Source: Ancrocorticia populi (GTDB taxonomy: Bacteria; Actinomycetota; Actinomycetes; Actinomycetales; Actinomycetaceae). Taken from it: 64,000 nt of DNA. The DNA lies in assembly GCF_003123745.1 (NCBI RefSeq), contig NZ_QETB01000006.1, forward strand, positions 1-64,000. The letters run 5' to 3'. The translations under genes were made by a program, and so were the position numbers. This document shows, one piece after another, positions 17,601-25,680 of this stretch (position 1 is the first letter of the stretch; each line of letters opens with the position of its first letter). The notes below the pieces were generated by a model. It was not told where the DNA came from. It did no database searches and saw only the letters and a program-made list of their open reading frames with translations.

Positions 17601-17962
17601 ACGAGGTAATCGTGCAAGATTGGCATCGCAAGGCCGATGTGGTCAGCGAGGTTAACAGTACGATCCGGGGCGTCCTCGACCGTGCTCTTCCGGACCCATA
17701 TACGGCAGACGTTTTCCAGAGCAAGGTTCAACTCGTGTTTGACCACGTGCTGACGGCTTATGGTGACAACGGTGAGAGCGCGTATGCGCCGAGAGTTAAT
17801 GCGGTGTATCCGAGTCCGGTGCGAATCGAGTTCGACGGATCTTTCGACGTGAATAAGGTTGCCGATGATGTTGTGGCACGGATTCATGCTGATCCGGCGT
17901 TCGCAGCGATGGTTGCGAGGGAACTGCAGGATGGACCCCGGCGAATGACAAAGAAGAGGTGA
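14627..17962 (+). CDS. hsdR: Type I restriction endonuclease subunit HsdR
   Basis: The 1111-residue protein is the motor-nuclease subunit. The PD-(D/E)xK nuclease core is at about residues 150-168 (RLDVALFVNG, LMELKG). The SF2 helicase has Walker A HTQGSGKSLSM near 300, DEAH in VVITDEAHRSQYD near 404, motif III GFTGTPL, and QTIARANRV as motif VI. A helical C-terminal region with KR at the end docks on the methylase. Length matches the family and no interruption is seen, so the system appears intact. It ends 10 bp before the TIGR04141-like gene, which is probably cotranscribed. Confidence 0.95.
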   Translation: MTPIGPESKYVENPTMELLAQLGWSTVDAFGEILGIKGTLGRDSQHDVVLTHRLKRAMLRLNTPDIPDSLIDEAVEAVTKDRSAMDRVRANREVYGLLRDGYLAEWTDENGDKHLETLRYLDLKNPHSNDLLAVQQMWVKGTLHSRRLDVALFVNGIPLVLMELKGPSQPVKAAFDDNVTDYRDTIPQLFVPNCFVLLSNGSEAKIGSTFAPWDYFSDWKVIDAAGNRGAISLETALRGTCDPAILLDLFENFVAYLERPGGLIKNIARSHQYLGVNAAIHNMQRARAENDKRLGVFWHTQGSGKSLSMLWFTQKVLRQIPGKWTFVMVTDRTELDTQLHGEFADAGAVPPEAKVHAESIANLRELLAADHRYVFTLIQKFQPSKAAGEREMPVLSDRSDVVVITDEAHRSQYDTLALNMRRALPNASMMGFTGTPLIAGEEQATREQFGDYVSVYNFRDAIEDGATVPLYYENRIPELQLENEGFSDELNSLLEAAEVDEDSEGALAREFGTQYALLTRPKRLRTIAKDLVQHFVGRGFSGKAMYVGLDKAAAVRTYDYVQEAWAEYLVDLRKQHDALPVLERPWLASRIELMETTDMAAVVSQGQNELKMLDDQGLDIRPHRERMNREDLAEKFKDPSDPLRIVFVCAMWMTGFDAPSVSTIYLDRPMKNHTLMQTIARANRVFPEKENGLIADYVGVFRNLEKALAIYGAGNAGDSPIEIVDELAVELDGAVGDITAFCAGLGVDLGEIRDAGGFEHIAKRDAAVEALLVDEKTRTDFIVKARQVRKLFKALLPNPRAAAQQRTVAGIREIHQRIIEVTRPVKPDISEVADSVDALLDRSVGANEYMIRAAVEGERPDPLIDLSLIDFDGLAAQIAGRKRAETDRFAQLLRQKAIGASTRNPTRYELVERIEKLIEDYNAGSLNIDEYLRRLMALSQTLSEEEERAAREELTEEQLAILDLLTKPDPVLTDEELERVKVGAKDLLERLHEVIVQDWHRKADVVSEVNSTIRGVLDRALPDPYTADVFQSKVQLVFDHVLTAYGDNGESAYAPRVNAVYPSPVRIEFDGSFDVNKVADDVVARIHADPAFAAMVARELQDGPRRMTKKR

Positions 17963-17972
17963 GGGGGACGAT

Positions 17973-19583
17973 ATGAAGGCGCGGCGACTTACGTTCTATC
18001 TCCTACAGCAGGAGGTCGAGGAGTTTAACGATGCGCTTGATCCGGAAAAGGATGTCACCGTAGTTGAGCTCGACCAATCAACCGGTATAGATGGCAGGTT
18101 CTTCTATATAAAGCCTCAGAACGCAGTGCCAGCATGGGTGGGATTTGTTCAGCCAATACTGACTGATAGCCTTGGAGGTCTTAGTACGTCTTCGGCCTCT
18201 GCGCTGCTACTTCTGCACACTAGCGGCCGCATGTTTGCATTGACGTTTGGTTATGGGCGTACTTTGCTTGACCTATCAAAGATCGAGTATCAGTTTGGTC
18301 TACGGGTCGCGCTGAACCTTATCGACCCTCGCCAGATCCGGAGTTTGGATACCAAGACGTTTGAGGATGTCGTAGTGTCAACCACTACCCAAGCTAGCAA
18401 GAGTGCTGAACTTCCCACGTTTAATGTAGATGTATCTACAGACATCCTTCGTGCTGTCACAGGGGAGCCACAGGACCAGTCGTTGACAAAGCGACTCGCT
18501 GGTGCAGACTCATTGGTGATGGGGACCAAATCTTCTGCCGCTGACCTCCCCAGAATATGCGACGATCTATTGAAAGCATTCTCAGCGGACGACTACAAGA
18601 CAGAATTTGGATGGATCGATCAGTTGTCGCTTGTGCGCGACCCTTCGATCATTCAATCACTCAACGAGCTACTCATCGATCAACTGTGCTCACGAGAAAC
18701 GGGTTCCACTCATCTTGCGATGCCAGAGACAATCGAGTGGGGTGACATCGACGGTTTCAAAATTGGGGGTACTAGTGGCTGCGTTTATGACGACTTGGAC
18801 CTTGACGAGTATCTCGACTGTTTGGGTGAAGACTGTCGTTTGATATCTCTCGCCAAACTCAAGTCGCGTACAGTATCAGTCCGGTTTGGGCGTTCGGGGA
18901 ACTTTGACAAGCGCTGGAGCCTGTATCAGTGTATCGTCACCGAGCAACGCGTCGATGATCGGCTTCACGTTTTAATCGAGGGCAGGTGGTTCGCTGTCAG
19001 CTCTACGCTGGTCGAAGAGGTAGATATGTTTGCTAACAATCTGGTTGATTCCCATCTCGATCTCCCACCAGCTTATCGAGGTGAGGCCGAAGCCGACTAC
19101 AACGCTCGCTTTGCCAGCAGCTCTCCTGATCACCTGTTCAAGTTTGATGCCCGGATCAAAAGGCCGGGTGGTGCTAGTAGCGGAATAGAGTTCTGCGACG
19201 TTTTCTCTACTGAGGGGGACTTGATTCATATCAAGAGAAAGTCCCGCTCCGCTACGTTGAGCCACCTCTTTGCGCAGGGGAGCGTGTCGGCTACAACGTT
19301 CGTCAATGACGGAGTTTTTCGCAGCCAACTTCGTGAGGTGATTGAATCCGAGATCCCTCCTGAATCGCGGGCGGATTGGCTTCGGCTTGTTCCTAGTTCG
19401 GATGAGCTTGTCAACCGTTCACAATATAGCGTTGTCTTCGCAGTCATTGCCAACTCAACGCGAAAGGGTAGGGATTGGTTACCGTTCTTCAGCAAATTGA
19501 ACCTTATGCAGCAGGGGAGACAGCTCTCATCGATGGGGTTCACAGTCGCGATTGCAAGAATCCCTATCGTCGATGGGGAATAG
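17973..19583 (+). CDS. TIGR04141/DUF6119-like sporadically distributed protein, linked to hsdMSR
   Basis: The 536-residue protein starts MKARRLTFYLLQ behind GAGGGGG. Its region WVGFVQPILTDSLGGLSTSS, then LLLLHTSGRMFALTFGYGRT followed by FGLRVALNLIDPRQIRSLD, matches my memory of the sporadically distributed family TIGR04141 (DUF6119). Further recognisable parts are ADSLVMGTKSSAADLP and the late PSSDELVNRSQYSVVFAVIA. No catalytic motif is known to me and none is visible; there is no membrane segment. It follows hsdR by 10 bp, so it is a fourth cistron of the restriction operon. It may modulate restriction or be a linked defence gene; this is inference. Confidence 0.65.
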   Translation: MKARRLTFYLLQQEVEEFNDALDPEKDVTVVELDQSTGIDGRFFYIKPQNAVPAWVGFVQPILTDSLGGLSTSSASALLLLHTSGRMFALTFGYGRTLLDLSKIEYQFGLRVALNLIDPRQIRSLDTKTFEDVVVSTTTQASKSAELPTFNVDVSTDILRAVTGEPQDQSLTKRLAGADSLVMGTKSSAADLPRICDDLLKAFSADDYKTEFGWIDQLSLVRDPSIIQSLNELLIDQLCSRETGSTHLAMPETIEWGDIDGFKIGGTSGCVYDDLDLDEYLDCLGEDCRLISLAKLKSRTVSVRFGRSGNFDKRWSLYQCIVTEQRVDDRLHVLIEGRWFAVSSTLVEEVDMFANNLVDSHLDLPPAYRGEAEADYNARFASSSPDHLFKFDARIKRPGGASSGIEFCDVFSTEGDLIHIKRKSRSATLSHLFAQGSVSATTFVNDGVFRSQLREVIESEIPPESRADWLRLVPSSDELVNRSQYSVVFAVIANSTRKGRDWLPFFSKLNLMQQGRQLSSMGFTVAIARIPIVDGE

Positions 19584-19908
19584 TTGTATCGTCCACGTTC
19601 GAGAGACCTTTTCACAGCGAGTTCCGCGATGTCTCCGGAATCTATGGTCGGTTATCATTTTGATGAAACCAAATGCTCGAGAGAATCTCGTAGCGTTCCC
19701 TGCGTTCCTTTGAGCCATTTAAAGGGCGTTTGCTCGACAAATTTGGGGTCAGTGATGATGTGACTGAGGCTTCCCCAGTAAGAATGGGGCCTGTGGGTGT
19801 TCGTGCTTGGCATGGGGAAGCAGCTCGGGCCTTGGAATTGCGCTGGCTAATGATTGTGACCGTAACATCGTGACGTTCGTGGTCTGCGGGTACCTAATTT
19901 ATCCGCAG
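19584..19908. other. Intergenic, no supported gene
   Basis: Downstream of the TIGR04141-like gene I see only short open frames without ribosome sites. A hint of a hairpin (CCCCAG..ATGGGG, about 19775-19790) is weak. The stretch may hold decayed island DNA. Confidence 0.4.
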
Positions 19909-19954
19909 TTGTACAGGCGTTCCTCGTGTTATTATGATAAATAAATCATTTATC
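19909..19954 (+). promoter_or_regulatory. Promoter with overlapping palindromic operator
   Basis: TTGTAC (19909-19914) and TATGAT (19933-19938) are separated by 18 bp and form a good sigma-70-type promoter. GATAAAT (19936-19942) and ATTTATC (19948-19954) are perfect 7-bp arms with a 5-bp spacer that overlap the -10 box and the expected start point, a layout expected for repression. Confidence 0.55.
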
Positions 19955-19970
19955 TATTCTAGGAGGAATC

Positions 19971-20099
19971 GTGCCGAGGACGCCAGGAGCAAAGAATAAG
20001 ACCCCGAGAGAGCTTAGAGCAGAGGCTAAGCGCCTCAATGAGAAGGCTAACTACATGGAGAAGCTAGAGAAGCTAGAGAAGCAAAAGAAGAAGAAGTAG
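19971..20099 (+). CDS. Small basic protein, 42 residues (MPRTPGAKNK type)
   Basis: A GTG start preceded by AGGAGG opens a 42-residue reading frame, MPRTPGAKNKTPRELRAEAK followed by RLNEKANYMEKLEKLEKQ and a lysine run. It is very basic, with an AT-hook-like RTPGAK start and a short coiled coil (EKLEKLEK, partly from a 12-bp tandem repeat in the DNA). Similar short proteins occur in phages and mobile DNA, as far as I recall. A good promoter with an overlapping palindrome precedes it and a hairpin follows at 20122-20152, so it looks like an independent regulated gene. Function unknown; nucleic-acid binding is plausible. Confidence 0.6.
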   Translation: MPRTPGAKNKTPRELRAEAKRLNEKANYMEKLEKLEKQKKKK

Positions 20100-20121
20100 A
20101 ACATAGTTATGTTGCAATTTG

Positions 20122-20152
20122 AGATGCCTTTGATGGAAAGACTCGGGCATCT
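20122..20152 (+). terminator. Hairpin after the 42-residue gene
   Basis: AGATGCC and GGCATCT form 7-bp arms around a 17-nt loop, followed by TTTA. It lies 22 bp after the small gene and could end its transcript. The remainder to 20292 shows no gene. Confidence 0.4.
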
Positions 20153-20292
20153 TTAGCACTGTGTCTGGCCGCTTGGCTTCCAGCGACGCCGACGATACGA
20201 ACAACTTGGAGAAGAGTTTGCTATTACCTGCTCTCGTTCAAGTGAATTCTCGTGGCCATGGCAGCAACCTCAAGTTCATTTTGAGTGGCTTC

Positions 20293-20712
20293 TCAGGCGC
20301 GTTGATCTGCGTTAACTGACGGCTGAAGCCCTTCGTGGATGCCTTCTTGGATCCATCGAGCAATGGACTGCGGAATCACTGACTGTTGATTATCTGTATT
20401 TAGCCAGTATTTACCTGTCAGGTGTCCGTAATCATTGAAGTCAATTGTCGTATTCCAAACGGACAGTCCCGTGTTCGATTCGACCGTGAAGGTTACGACC
20501 ATCCCTTCTATTGAGACTTTTATGATTCGCGGGGCTCGTTGAACTGCCTTATGGACGATCCGGGAGAATTCTTCCTGAGTTATGCCATCATCAAAGCATA
20601 ATGGAGATTCCAACCGTCTTCGTGTTTCAGCTTGTTCCTCGCGTACCTTTTTGAATACCAGACCTAAAAGTGCGGCACCGGCACCAGCAGCCAAAGTTTC
20701 ATACCATGCCAT
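20293..20712 (-). CDS. Membrane-anchored hypothetical protein
   Basis: The 139-residue protein starts MAWYETLAAGAGAALLGLVF, one N-terminal membrane helix, then a charged stretch KKVREEQAETRRRLESP. A soluble domain follows with alternating strands (IIKVSIEGMVVTFTVESNTG, SVWNTTIDFNDYGHLTGKYW) and a C-terminal helix. The start follows GAGGAAG with suitable spacing. DFNDYGHLTGKYW looks like a conserved core of an actinobacterial family, but I cannot name it. It stands alone between the small basic gene and the broken acetyltransferase. No function is claimed. Confidence 0.7.
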   Translation of the reverse strand: MAWYETLAAGAGAALLGLVFKKVREEQAETRRRLESPLCFDDGITQEEFSRIVHKAVQRAPRIIKVSIEGMVVTFTVESNTGLSVWNTTIDFNDYGHLTGKYWLNTDNQQSVIPQSIARWIQEGIHEGLQPSVNADQRA

Positions 20713-21010
20713 TAGACTTCCTCATTTTATACAGGCGGTAATCCTTAGGAGAGATCGCCGTTCAGATTGATTTCTCGCAAGGAATTTAACCAGTGCTTGC
20801 TCAACATACTCGACTATTGTAGTTCAACCTGTTGATCTTGATTTCCTCGTTGGCTTTGTTGCCTTCTTGGTACACTTCGCTCGAGTAATTGGGGTACTTT
20901 GTAGTATTCAGGGCCAGCGGAATAGTCATATCAGGTTATGGTTCTTGAAGATTGCAGCGCCTGCAGGATGGCTGGCTGCCGAATATCGATGCTGTGTTAG
21001 GTTTGTGGGC
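20713..21010. other. Intergenic, no supported gene
   Basis: The open frame running in front of the acetyltransferase start has no family likeness before residue 49. No operator-like repeat or hairpin was recognised here. Confidence 0.4.
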
Positions 21011-21515
21011 ATGCCGGATGCCGTTCATTTGATTCCATTAAAGACTGAGCGCCTGCGCCTTCGACTCCACGAGCCCGACGATTCAGTATGGTTGCACCGC
21101 ATATATTCTCAAGAGGGCGTCGCCCGATATCTGCTGGATGAACCGTGGAGTTTGGACGATGCGGCTCGGCAGCTGACCGAGCGACTGACGCAGACTGACC
21201 TTAACGGCGAAGCGCATGCGCTGGCTCTCGTGATTGAACACGATGGAATACCTATCGGGAGTGTATTGCTGTGGCTTGTAGGTGCAGACCATCGAACCGC
21301 TGAGATCGGCTGGGTGATGGACCCTAGTTTCGGCGGCCGCGGGTTTGCGCGCGAAGCTGCGAGTGCGGTACTGGAACTCGCGTTCGATCATTACAAGCTC
21401 CACCGCGTCTGCGCACGAATGGATGCGCCAGGAAGCGCATCTTCGCCAAGACTGGTGGAGTAAGGGCGCGTGGACCGACACCCTCATCTTTGGGATGCTT
21501 GCCAGCGATCGGTGA
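21011..21515 (+). pseudogene. GNAT N-acetyltransferase broken by a small 3' deletion
   Basis: The frame from the ATG at 21011 encodes a RimJ/RimL-like acetyltransferase: LIPLKTERLRLRLHEPDD, then AEIGWVMDPSFGGRGFAREA with the acetyl-CoA loop, and HYKLHRVCARMDA. It stops at 21463. Another frame continues the missing end: MRQEAHLRQDWWSKGAWTDT followed by LIFGMLASDR and TGA at 21513-21515. The segment that normally joins them (about 15 residues, ..NxAS.RL.ERLG) is absent. The junction is ATGG/ATGC, so a deletion of roughly 45-50 bp not divisible by three is the simplest event. The acetyl-CoA site is present but the C-terminal fold is lost. Confidence 0.75.
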
Positions 21516-21538
21516 GGGTGCCGTCACGGGTCAAAAAG

Positions 21539-22642
21539 CTAGTACCGGAACGTCGCCAGCGCCTCGGAATCGATCTTGCCGAGTGTTCGCACGCGTCCGC
21601 CAGTCCCGAGCGTTCCGAGCAGGCCGCTGTTGGCTAAGGTGCGCGCATCCTCGCCAGCGATCCCCGCGGTGTCGCGCGGCAGGAAGAGCGTGTCCACGCG
21701 CCCCTGACTGGCCGCCTCCGCGATCTCAGTCAGATCGAAGGAACCCTTGCCTCCGTGCGCAAGGCTCCCCGCCTTGTCGAGTTCACCGGCCTCCTTCTCT
21801 TCCTCATACGAGTTGACCAGCTGCCAAGCGTTGGACCGCAGGTCCTCAGCAATCGCGTGCTCGGGGTTTCCGGCGATCACTCGGTCGAAGATCGCGGGGT
21901 AGGGGCAGAACTCCTTGAAGATGGGAAGATACTCTTCAACGGCCGCCAGTACGAGAAGCTGCGACCTCGCCTTACCTAGCCGGCCGCCCACGGCCTGCCC
22001 CACGGCGTAGATGAACTCTTCGGTCATCTGCCTGTCCACGTCGCCATCGGGGCCATGATAACTCGGTGTTCCTTGGGTGCCCGCGGAGCCTGCCCGCACG
22101 TCGATGACGCGCTCGGGGCGTTCCTCCACTACTTCATCGAAGGACCCCGGGATGTCCTCAAGTGGCAGTTCCTCGATAACGTTGCGGGTTGAATCGAAAA
22201 GTCGCACGGAGTTCTTGGCCAGCGCGAGAATGTAGAGCTTGCGGTCGCTCGCCAGCACAGGAGCTAGTGGCAGGATGTTGAAATCCTCGTCGATACTCAG
22301 GGATTCGGCCAGCTCAATCGGCAGCCGCACCGCCTGGAAGAATCCGGCCGCAACAAACACGATGAGGCTGCGGCTCTGCAACCGCCAATAAGAGGAATCT
22401 TCCAGCAAGTCAGTCACAGGTTTAAGGGATGTTGCAATCTCGGCCTCCCTCATACCTTGCTCCGCGAGCCTCCTCTTGGCTTCCTTGACTTGGTTCTTCA
22501 GGGTGAGGACTGAGACCTCGTCATTTTGGCCAGTTACATCGGTGGGGACGATGAAGGTAATTTTCGTTCCCGGGGTCTTGTTCTGTTCCAGAACTGAGGT
22601 GAAGTCCAGCGGATCTACGATGCCCTGTGAGTTACGTGCCAT
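21539..22642 (-). CDS. baeRF3-like (archaeo-eukaryotic release factor-related) protein
   Basis: The 367-residue protein resembles the bacterial archaeo-eukaryotic release-factor family 3. Signs are SVLTLKNQVKEAKRRLAEQG, LQSRSLIVFVAAGFF, ILPLAPVLASDRKLYILALA, and LLVLAAVEEYLPIFKEFC. The late region DLTEIAEAASQGRVDTLFLP matches the last part of the family. Such proteins may act on stalled ribosomes or tRNA, but direct roles are poorly known. The ATG at 22642 has GAAAGG upstream and removes a basic stretch encoded from the in-frame ATG at 22702. It is divergent from the catalase gene across 368 bp. Confidence 0.75.
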   Translation of the reverse strand: MARNSQGIVDPLDFTSVLEQNKTPGTKITFIVPTDVTGQNDEVSVLTLKNQVKEAKRRLAEQGMREAEIATSLKPVTDLLEDSSYWRLQSRSLIVFVAAGFFQAVRLPIELAESLSIDEDFNILPLAPVLASDRKLYILALAKNSVRLFDSTRNVIEELPLEDIPGSFDEVVEERPERVIDVRAGSAGTQGTPSYHGPDGDVDRQMTEEFIYAVGQAVGGRLGKARSQLLVLAAVEEYLPIFKEFCPYPAIFDRVIAGNPEHAIAEDLRSNAWQLVNSYEEEKEAGELDKAGSLAHGGKGSFDLTEIAEAASQGRVDTLFLPRDTAGIAGEDARTLANSGLLGTLGTGGRVRTLGKIDSEALATFRY

Positions 22643-23010
22643 GATGCCAACCTTTCTGGCGGCTTGTTGCCGCTTTGCGGAATGCCTCTGGTTTCTCTCC
22701 ATCTTATCAGCGGCTCTGTGACCGCGCTAACACTATGGGTGTCTTCAGCTACGTGAGGAAATTCCGAGTCATAGAAAACTGCGGCCGATACGTTCGCCCA
22801 TAGCGAACATGTTCCGATTGCGACATACGTCTTTATCACGGCGTCGTACCAACTACTTCAGTCGCTCTAAATCGCCTCAATCCACCATTTTCCCCGGACG
22901 TAGCCCTTGTCAAACTAGTCTGGAACGATTCCAGAAAAGACTCGAGAAATGCCCCAATACGGGATACCGTGAAAGGGAAGAACACAGCGTTTTGCCTTAA
23001 AGGAGACAGC
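22643..23010. other. Divergent baeRF3/katA regulatory region with a 15-bp palindrome
   Basis: There is no gene in this 368-bp stretch. CTGGAACGATTCCAG at 22920-22934 is a 15-bp inverted repeat with 6-bp arms, about 75 bp upstream of the catalase start, next to TTGTCA at about 22907. It may be a regulator site of the catalase promoter. Confidence 0.45.
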
Positions 23011-24468
23011 ATGTCAACGTTCGATCCCGCAATCCCATCAACAACCGAGAGTGGCGCGCCGCGCGAATCTGATGCCAACTCGCTGAGCGTTGGCCCCGAT
23101 GGCCCGCTCATGCTCCACGACGTGGCTCTGGTTCAGAAGCTTGCCCGCTTTGACCGTGAGCGCGTCCCTGAGCGCAGCCCACATGCCAAGGGCTCTGGCG
23201 CCTTTGGTGAATTCGAAGTCACCGGCGATGTCTCGGCCTACACAAAGGCCAGCTTCCTCCAGCCGGGATCGAAAGTCCGCACGCTAACTCGTTTCTCCAC
23301 GGTGGCGGGTGAACTCGGCTCACCCGATACCTGGCGCGACGTCCGCGGATTCTCTACTCGGTTCTACACTGACGAAGGAAACTTCGACATGGTGGGTAAC
23401 AACACGCCGGTCTTCTTCGTGCGTGACCCTATGAAGTTCCCTGATTTCATTCATTCCCAGAAGCGTATGCCTGACACTGGCCTGCGCTCACAGAACATGC
23501 AGTGGGACTTCTGGTCGCTCTCGCCCGAGACCGCCCACCAAGTCGCTTATCTTATGGGGGATCGTGGCCTGCCGCGTACTTGGCGCAACATGAATGGCTA
23601 TTCCTCCCACACCTACATGTGGGTGAACGAAGCGGGGGAGCGCTCTTGGGTCAAGTACCACTTCCTGACGGATCAGGGTGTGGAGAACATGACGAACGAG
23701 GAAGCCGCGCAGATGGCTGGTGAGGATGCCGATTTCCACCGCCGCGATCTCTTTGACGCGATCAAGGGCGGCAATTTCCCGAGCTGGACACTCAAGGTCC
23801 AGATCATGCCCTACGAGGATGCGAAGTCTTACCGATTTAACCCGTTTGATCTGACGAAGACGTGGAGTCACAAGGACTACCCGCTGACAGAAGTAGGCCG
23901 CCTCACCCTCAATGAGAATCCCACGAACCATTTCGCTCAGATCGAGCAGGCGGCGTTCAGCCCGTCCAACATGGTTCCGGGCACGGGCGTTTCACCGGAC
24001 AAGATGCTGCTGGCACGCGTGTTCTCCTACCCGGATGCCCAGCGCCATCGCGTTGGCACGAACTACAACCAGCTCCCTGTCAATGCGCCGATCAACCCGG
24101 TGAACTCCTACGACAAAGAGGGCGCGATGCAGTACGAGCATTCGGGCGATGCTCCTGTCTACTCGCCAAACTCCTACGGCCGTAGCTATCAAGACGAGCA
24201 GGGGATCGAGGAGAACGGCTGGGAGGCCGACGGCACACTCACCCGCGCCGCTTACACTCTTCACGCTGAGGATGACGATTTCGGACAGGCACATAGCCTA
24301 GTCCGCGGCGTCTACAGCGAAGCTGAGCGTGATCGTCTGGTGAACACGGTGGTAGGCGCGCTCCGAGATGGAGTTGAGGAACCCGTTCTATCCCACGTGT
24401 TCGAGTACTGGAAGAACATCGATTCACAGGTGGGACAGAAGATCGAGGATTCCTATCGCAACGCCTAG
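23011..24468 (+). CDS. katA: Monofunctional heme catalase
   Basis: Catalase converts hydrogen peroxide to water and oxygen in the cytoplasm. The 485-residue protein has the distal histidine in [19 protein letters not shown], the asparagine in [12 protein letters not shown], and the proximal heme tyrosine in [17 protein letters not shown]. The length is that of small-subunit catalases, without the flavodoxin-like extension. The ATG at 23011 follows AAAGGAG. The gene is convergent with the PfpI-like gene, with 9 bp between the stops. Confidence 0.97.
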   Translation: MSTFDPAIPSTTESGAPRESDANSLSVGPDGPLMLHDVALVQKLARFDRERVPERSPHAKGSGAFGEFEVTGDVSAYTKASFLQPGSKVRTLTRFSTVAGELGSPDTWRDVRGFSTRFYTDEGNFDMVGNNTPVFFVRDPMKFPDFIHSQKRMPDTGLRSQNMQWDFWSLSPETAHQVAYLMGDRGLPRTWRNMNGYSSHTYMWVNEAGERSWVKYHFLTDQGVENMTNEEAAQMAGEDADFHRRDLFDAIKGGNFPSWTLKVQIMPYEDAKSYRFNPFDLTKTWSHKDYPLTEVGRLTLNENPTNHFAQIEQAAFSPSNMVPGTGVSPDKMLLARVFSYPDAQRHRVGTNYNQLPVNAPINPVNSYDKEGAMQYEHSGDAPVYSPNSYGRSYQDEQGIEENGWEADGTLTRAAYTLHAEDDDFGQAHSLVRGVYSEAERDRLVNTVVGALRDGVEEPVLSHVFEYWKNIDSQVGQKIEDSYRNA

Positions 24469-24477
24469 CGTGCGGTC

Positions 24478-25017
24478 CTAGCTGATTTCTTTAATCAGCG
24501 CGTCGTTGAAGGCTTCTAGGTCGCCCGGGTTACGTGAGGTTATCAAAACCCAGTCGTTGCCCGGGCACCGGAATACCTGCTCGTCAACCCAGCTTGCCCC
24601 GGCGTTGACAAGATCGGTGCGAACGGATGCGTAAGACGTGAGCGTCTTACCTTCCGCCACGCCAGCATCAATTAGCAGCCATGGCCCGTGACAAATTGCT
24701 CCAACGGGGCGGTGGCTTGCCGCGAAGGCCTGAACGATTTTCTGTGCATCCTTATCCATGCGCACGTGATCGGCGTTCACTGTTCCGCCGGGAATCACCA
24801 CAAGATCGTAATCGTCCGCATTTACCGCTCCAGTTGCGGTATCTGCCTGAACGATGCTTGCGGGCTCTTTATCTCCCTTGACGGTCTGAATAGTTTCGCC
24901 GCTTGTAGAGGCTACCGTTACATCAATGCCAGCCCGGGTGAGGGCGTCGCGCGGAGATAGTAGTTCCGGCTCCTCCACGCCAAAATCCGAGGTCATGATG
25001 AGTGCGTGCTTGGTCAT
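24478..25017 (-). CDS. DJ-1/PfpI family protein (general stress, YhbO-like)
   Basis: The 179-residue protein contains SDFGVEEPELLSPRDALTRA near the start, VVIPGGTVNADHVR, and the nucleophile elbow GAICHGPWLLIDAG with the catalytic cysteine and histidine. EQVFRCPGNDWVLITSRNPG follows, as in YhbO/PfpI proteins. Members act as glyoxalase III-type hydratases or repair glycated targets. The ATG at 25017 is preceded by GAAAGGA; the upstream in-frame ATG at 25035 overlaps that ribosome site. A GCTGATT/AATCAGC hairpin at 24481-24499 covers the 3' end. Neighbour katA fits an oxidative and carbonyl stress context. Confidence 0.9.
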   Translation of the reverse strand: MTKHALIMTSDFGVEEPELLSPRDALTRAGIDVTVASTSGETIQTVKGDKEPASIVQADTATGAVNADDYDLVVIPGGTVNADHVRMDKDAQKIVQAFAASHRPVGAICHGPWLLIDAGVAEGKTLTSYASVRTDLVNAGASWVDEQVFRCPGNDWVLITSRNPGDLEAFNDALIKEIS

Positions 25018-25097
25018 ACGTTTCATCCTTTCCATCGTTTTGGGGAAGTTTCCCCAAGTCCTTTGACGCTACGCGTTTGAGTGGGGAAGGACAAGGG

Positions 25098-25586
25098 CTA
25101 GGCGCCGTCGTCGTTATATTTTTCGACGACGACGAAATTCGCTCGGTTCTCGTACGCGAGCACTATGAGGACGGCTGCAAGAAAAACGAGTTGCACAATT
25201 GTGCGAGGGATGAGCAGCTCGTTCCACGGGAGGTCTTCTCCAGAGAGTGCTTTGTGGACGTTGGCCGGGTACATCGCGATCAACATCAACGCTAGGCCAC
25301 CGGCGGCCCACCGGCGCATAACTGGCCAGAGCAATAGGGCCCCCGCGCCAGCGAGCTCGAGGATCCCTGTGACGGTGACTAACAACTCGGGAGCTGGCAA
25401 GGCTGGCGGAACCATCGCGATGAGTTCTTCGCGTTTTCCGATGAAGTGGGAGATGCCCGTCATGATGAACATGAAGGCGACTCCTGTGCGCAACGCGACC
25501 GGCCACGGGCGCCAGTTCGGAGCGCGAGAGCGAGCAACGAAATGGACCGTGAGTGTCGTGGCGATCAGTGCAATGAGTGGTTCCAT
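25098..25586 (-). CDS. DoxX-like small membrane protein
   Basis: The 162-residue protein has four hydrophobic segments typical of DoxX: LRTGVAFMFIMTGISHFIGK holds the first motif, then LVTVTGILELAGAGALLLWP, then AGGLALMLIAMYPANVHKAL, then LIPRTIVQLVFLAAVLIVLA. An extra N-terminal helix (LIALIATTLTVHF) precedes them. DoxX-like proteins often occur with redox enzymes, but the precise role is unclear. It is divergent from a TetR gene across about 95 bp with repeated motifs, so it is the likely target of that regulator. Confidence 0.85.
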   Translation of the reverse strand: MEPLIALIATTLTVHFVARSRAPNWRPWPVALRTGVAFMFIMTGISHFIGKREELIAMVPPALPAPELLVTVTGILELAGAGALLLWPVMRRWAAGGLALMLIAMYPANVHKALSGEDLPWNELLIPRTIVQLVFLAAVLIVLAYENRANFVVVEKYNDDGA

Positions 25587-25610
25587 GGGAGCCTCCAGAT
25601 CAGCTAGTAA

Positions 25611-25659
25611 CTTGTCATTGTCAAGTTTGCAAGATCGTTAGAATCTTGTCAATGAAAAG
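25611..25659. promoter_or_regulatory. Candidate operator repeats between doxX and tetR
   Basis: CTTGTCATTGTCAAG (25611-25625) and CTTGTCAATGAAAAG (25645-25659) share CTTGTCA.TG..AAG with a 34-bp offset. The first is a near-perfect inverted repeat (CTTG.CA..TG.CAAG). They occupy the divergent promoter region and fit a TetR dimer site. Confidence 0.5.
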
Positions 25660-25680
25660 ATTGTTGGTAAGGTTGGCCTC

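Noticed and set aside
20061-20085. 12-bp tandem repeat GAGAAGCTA
   Set aside because: Short internal codon repeat of the 42-residue gene, not a repeat array or CRISPR.
24481-24499. GCTGATT..AATCAGC hairpin
   Set aside because: It is inside the 3' coding end of the PfpI gene and lacks a U tract; termination is uncertain.
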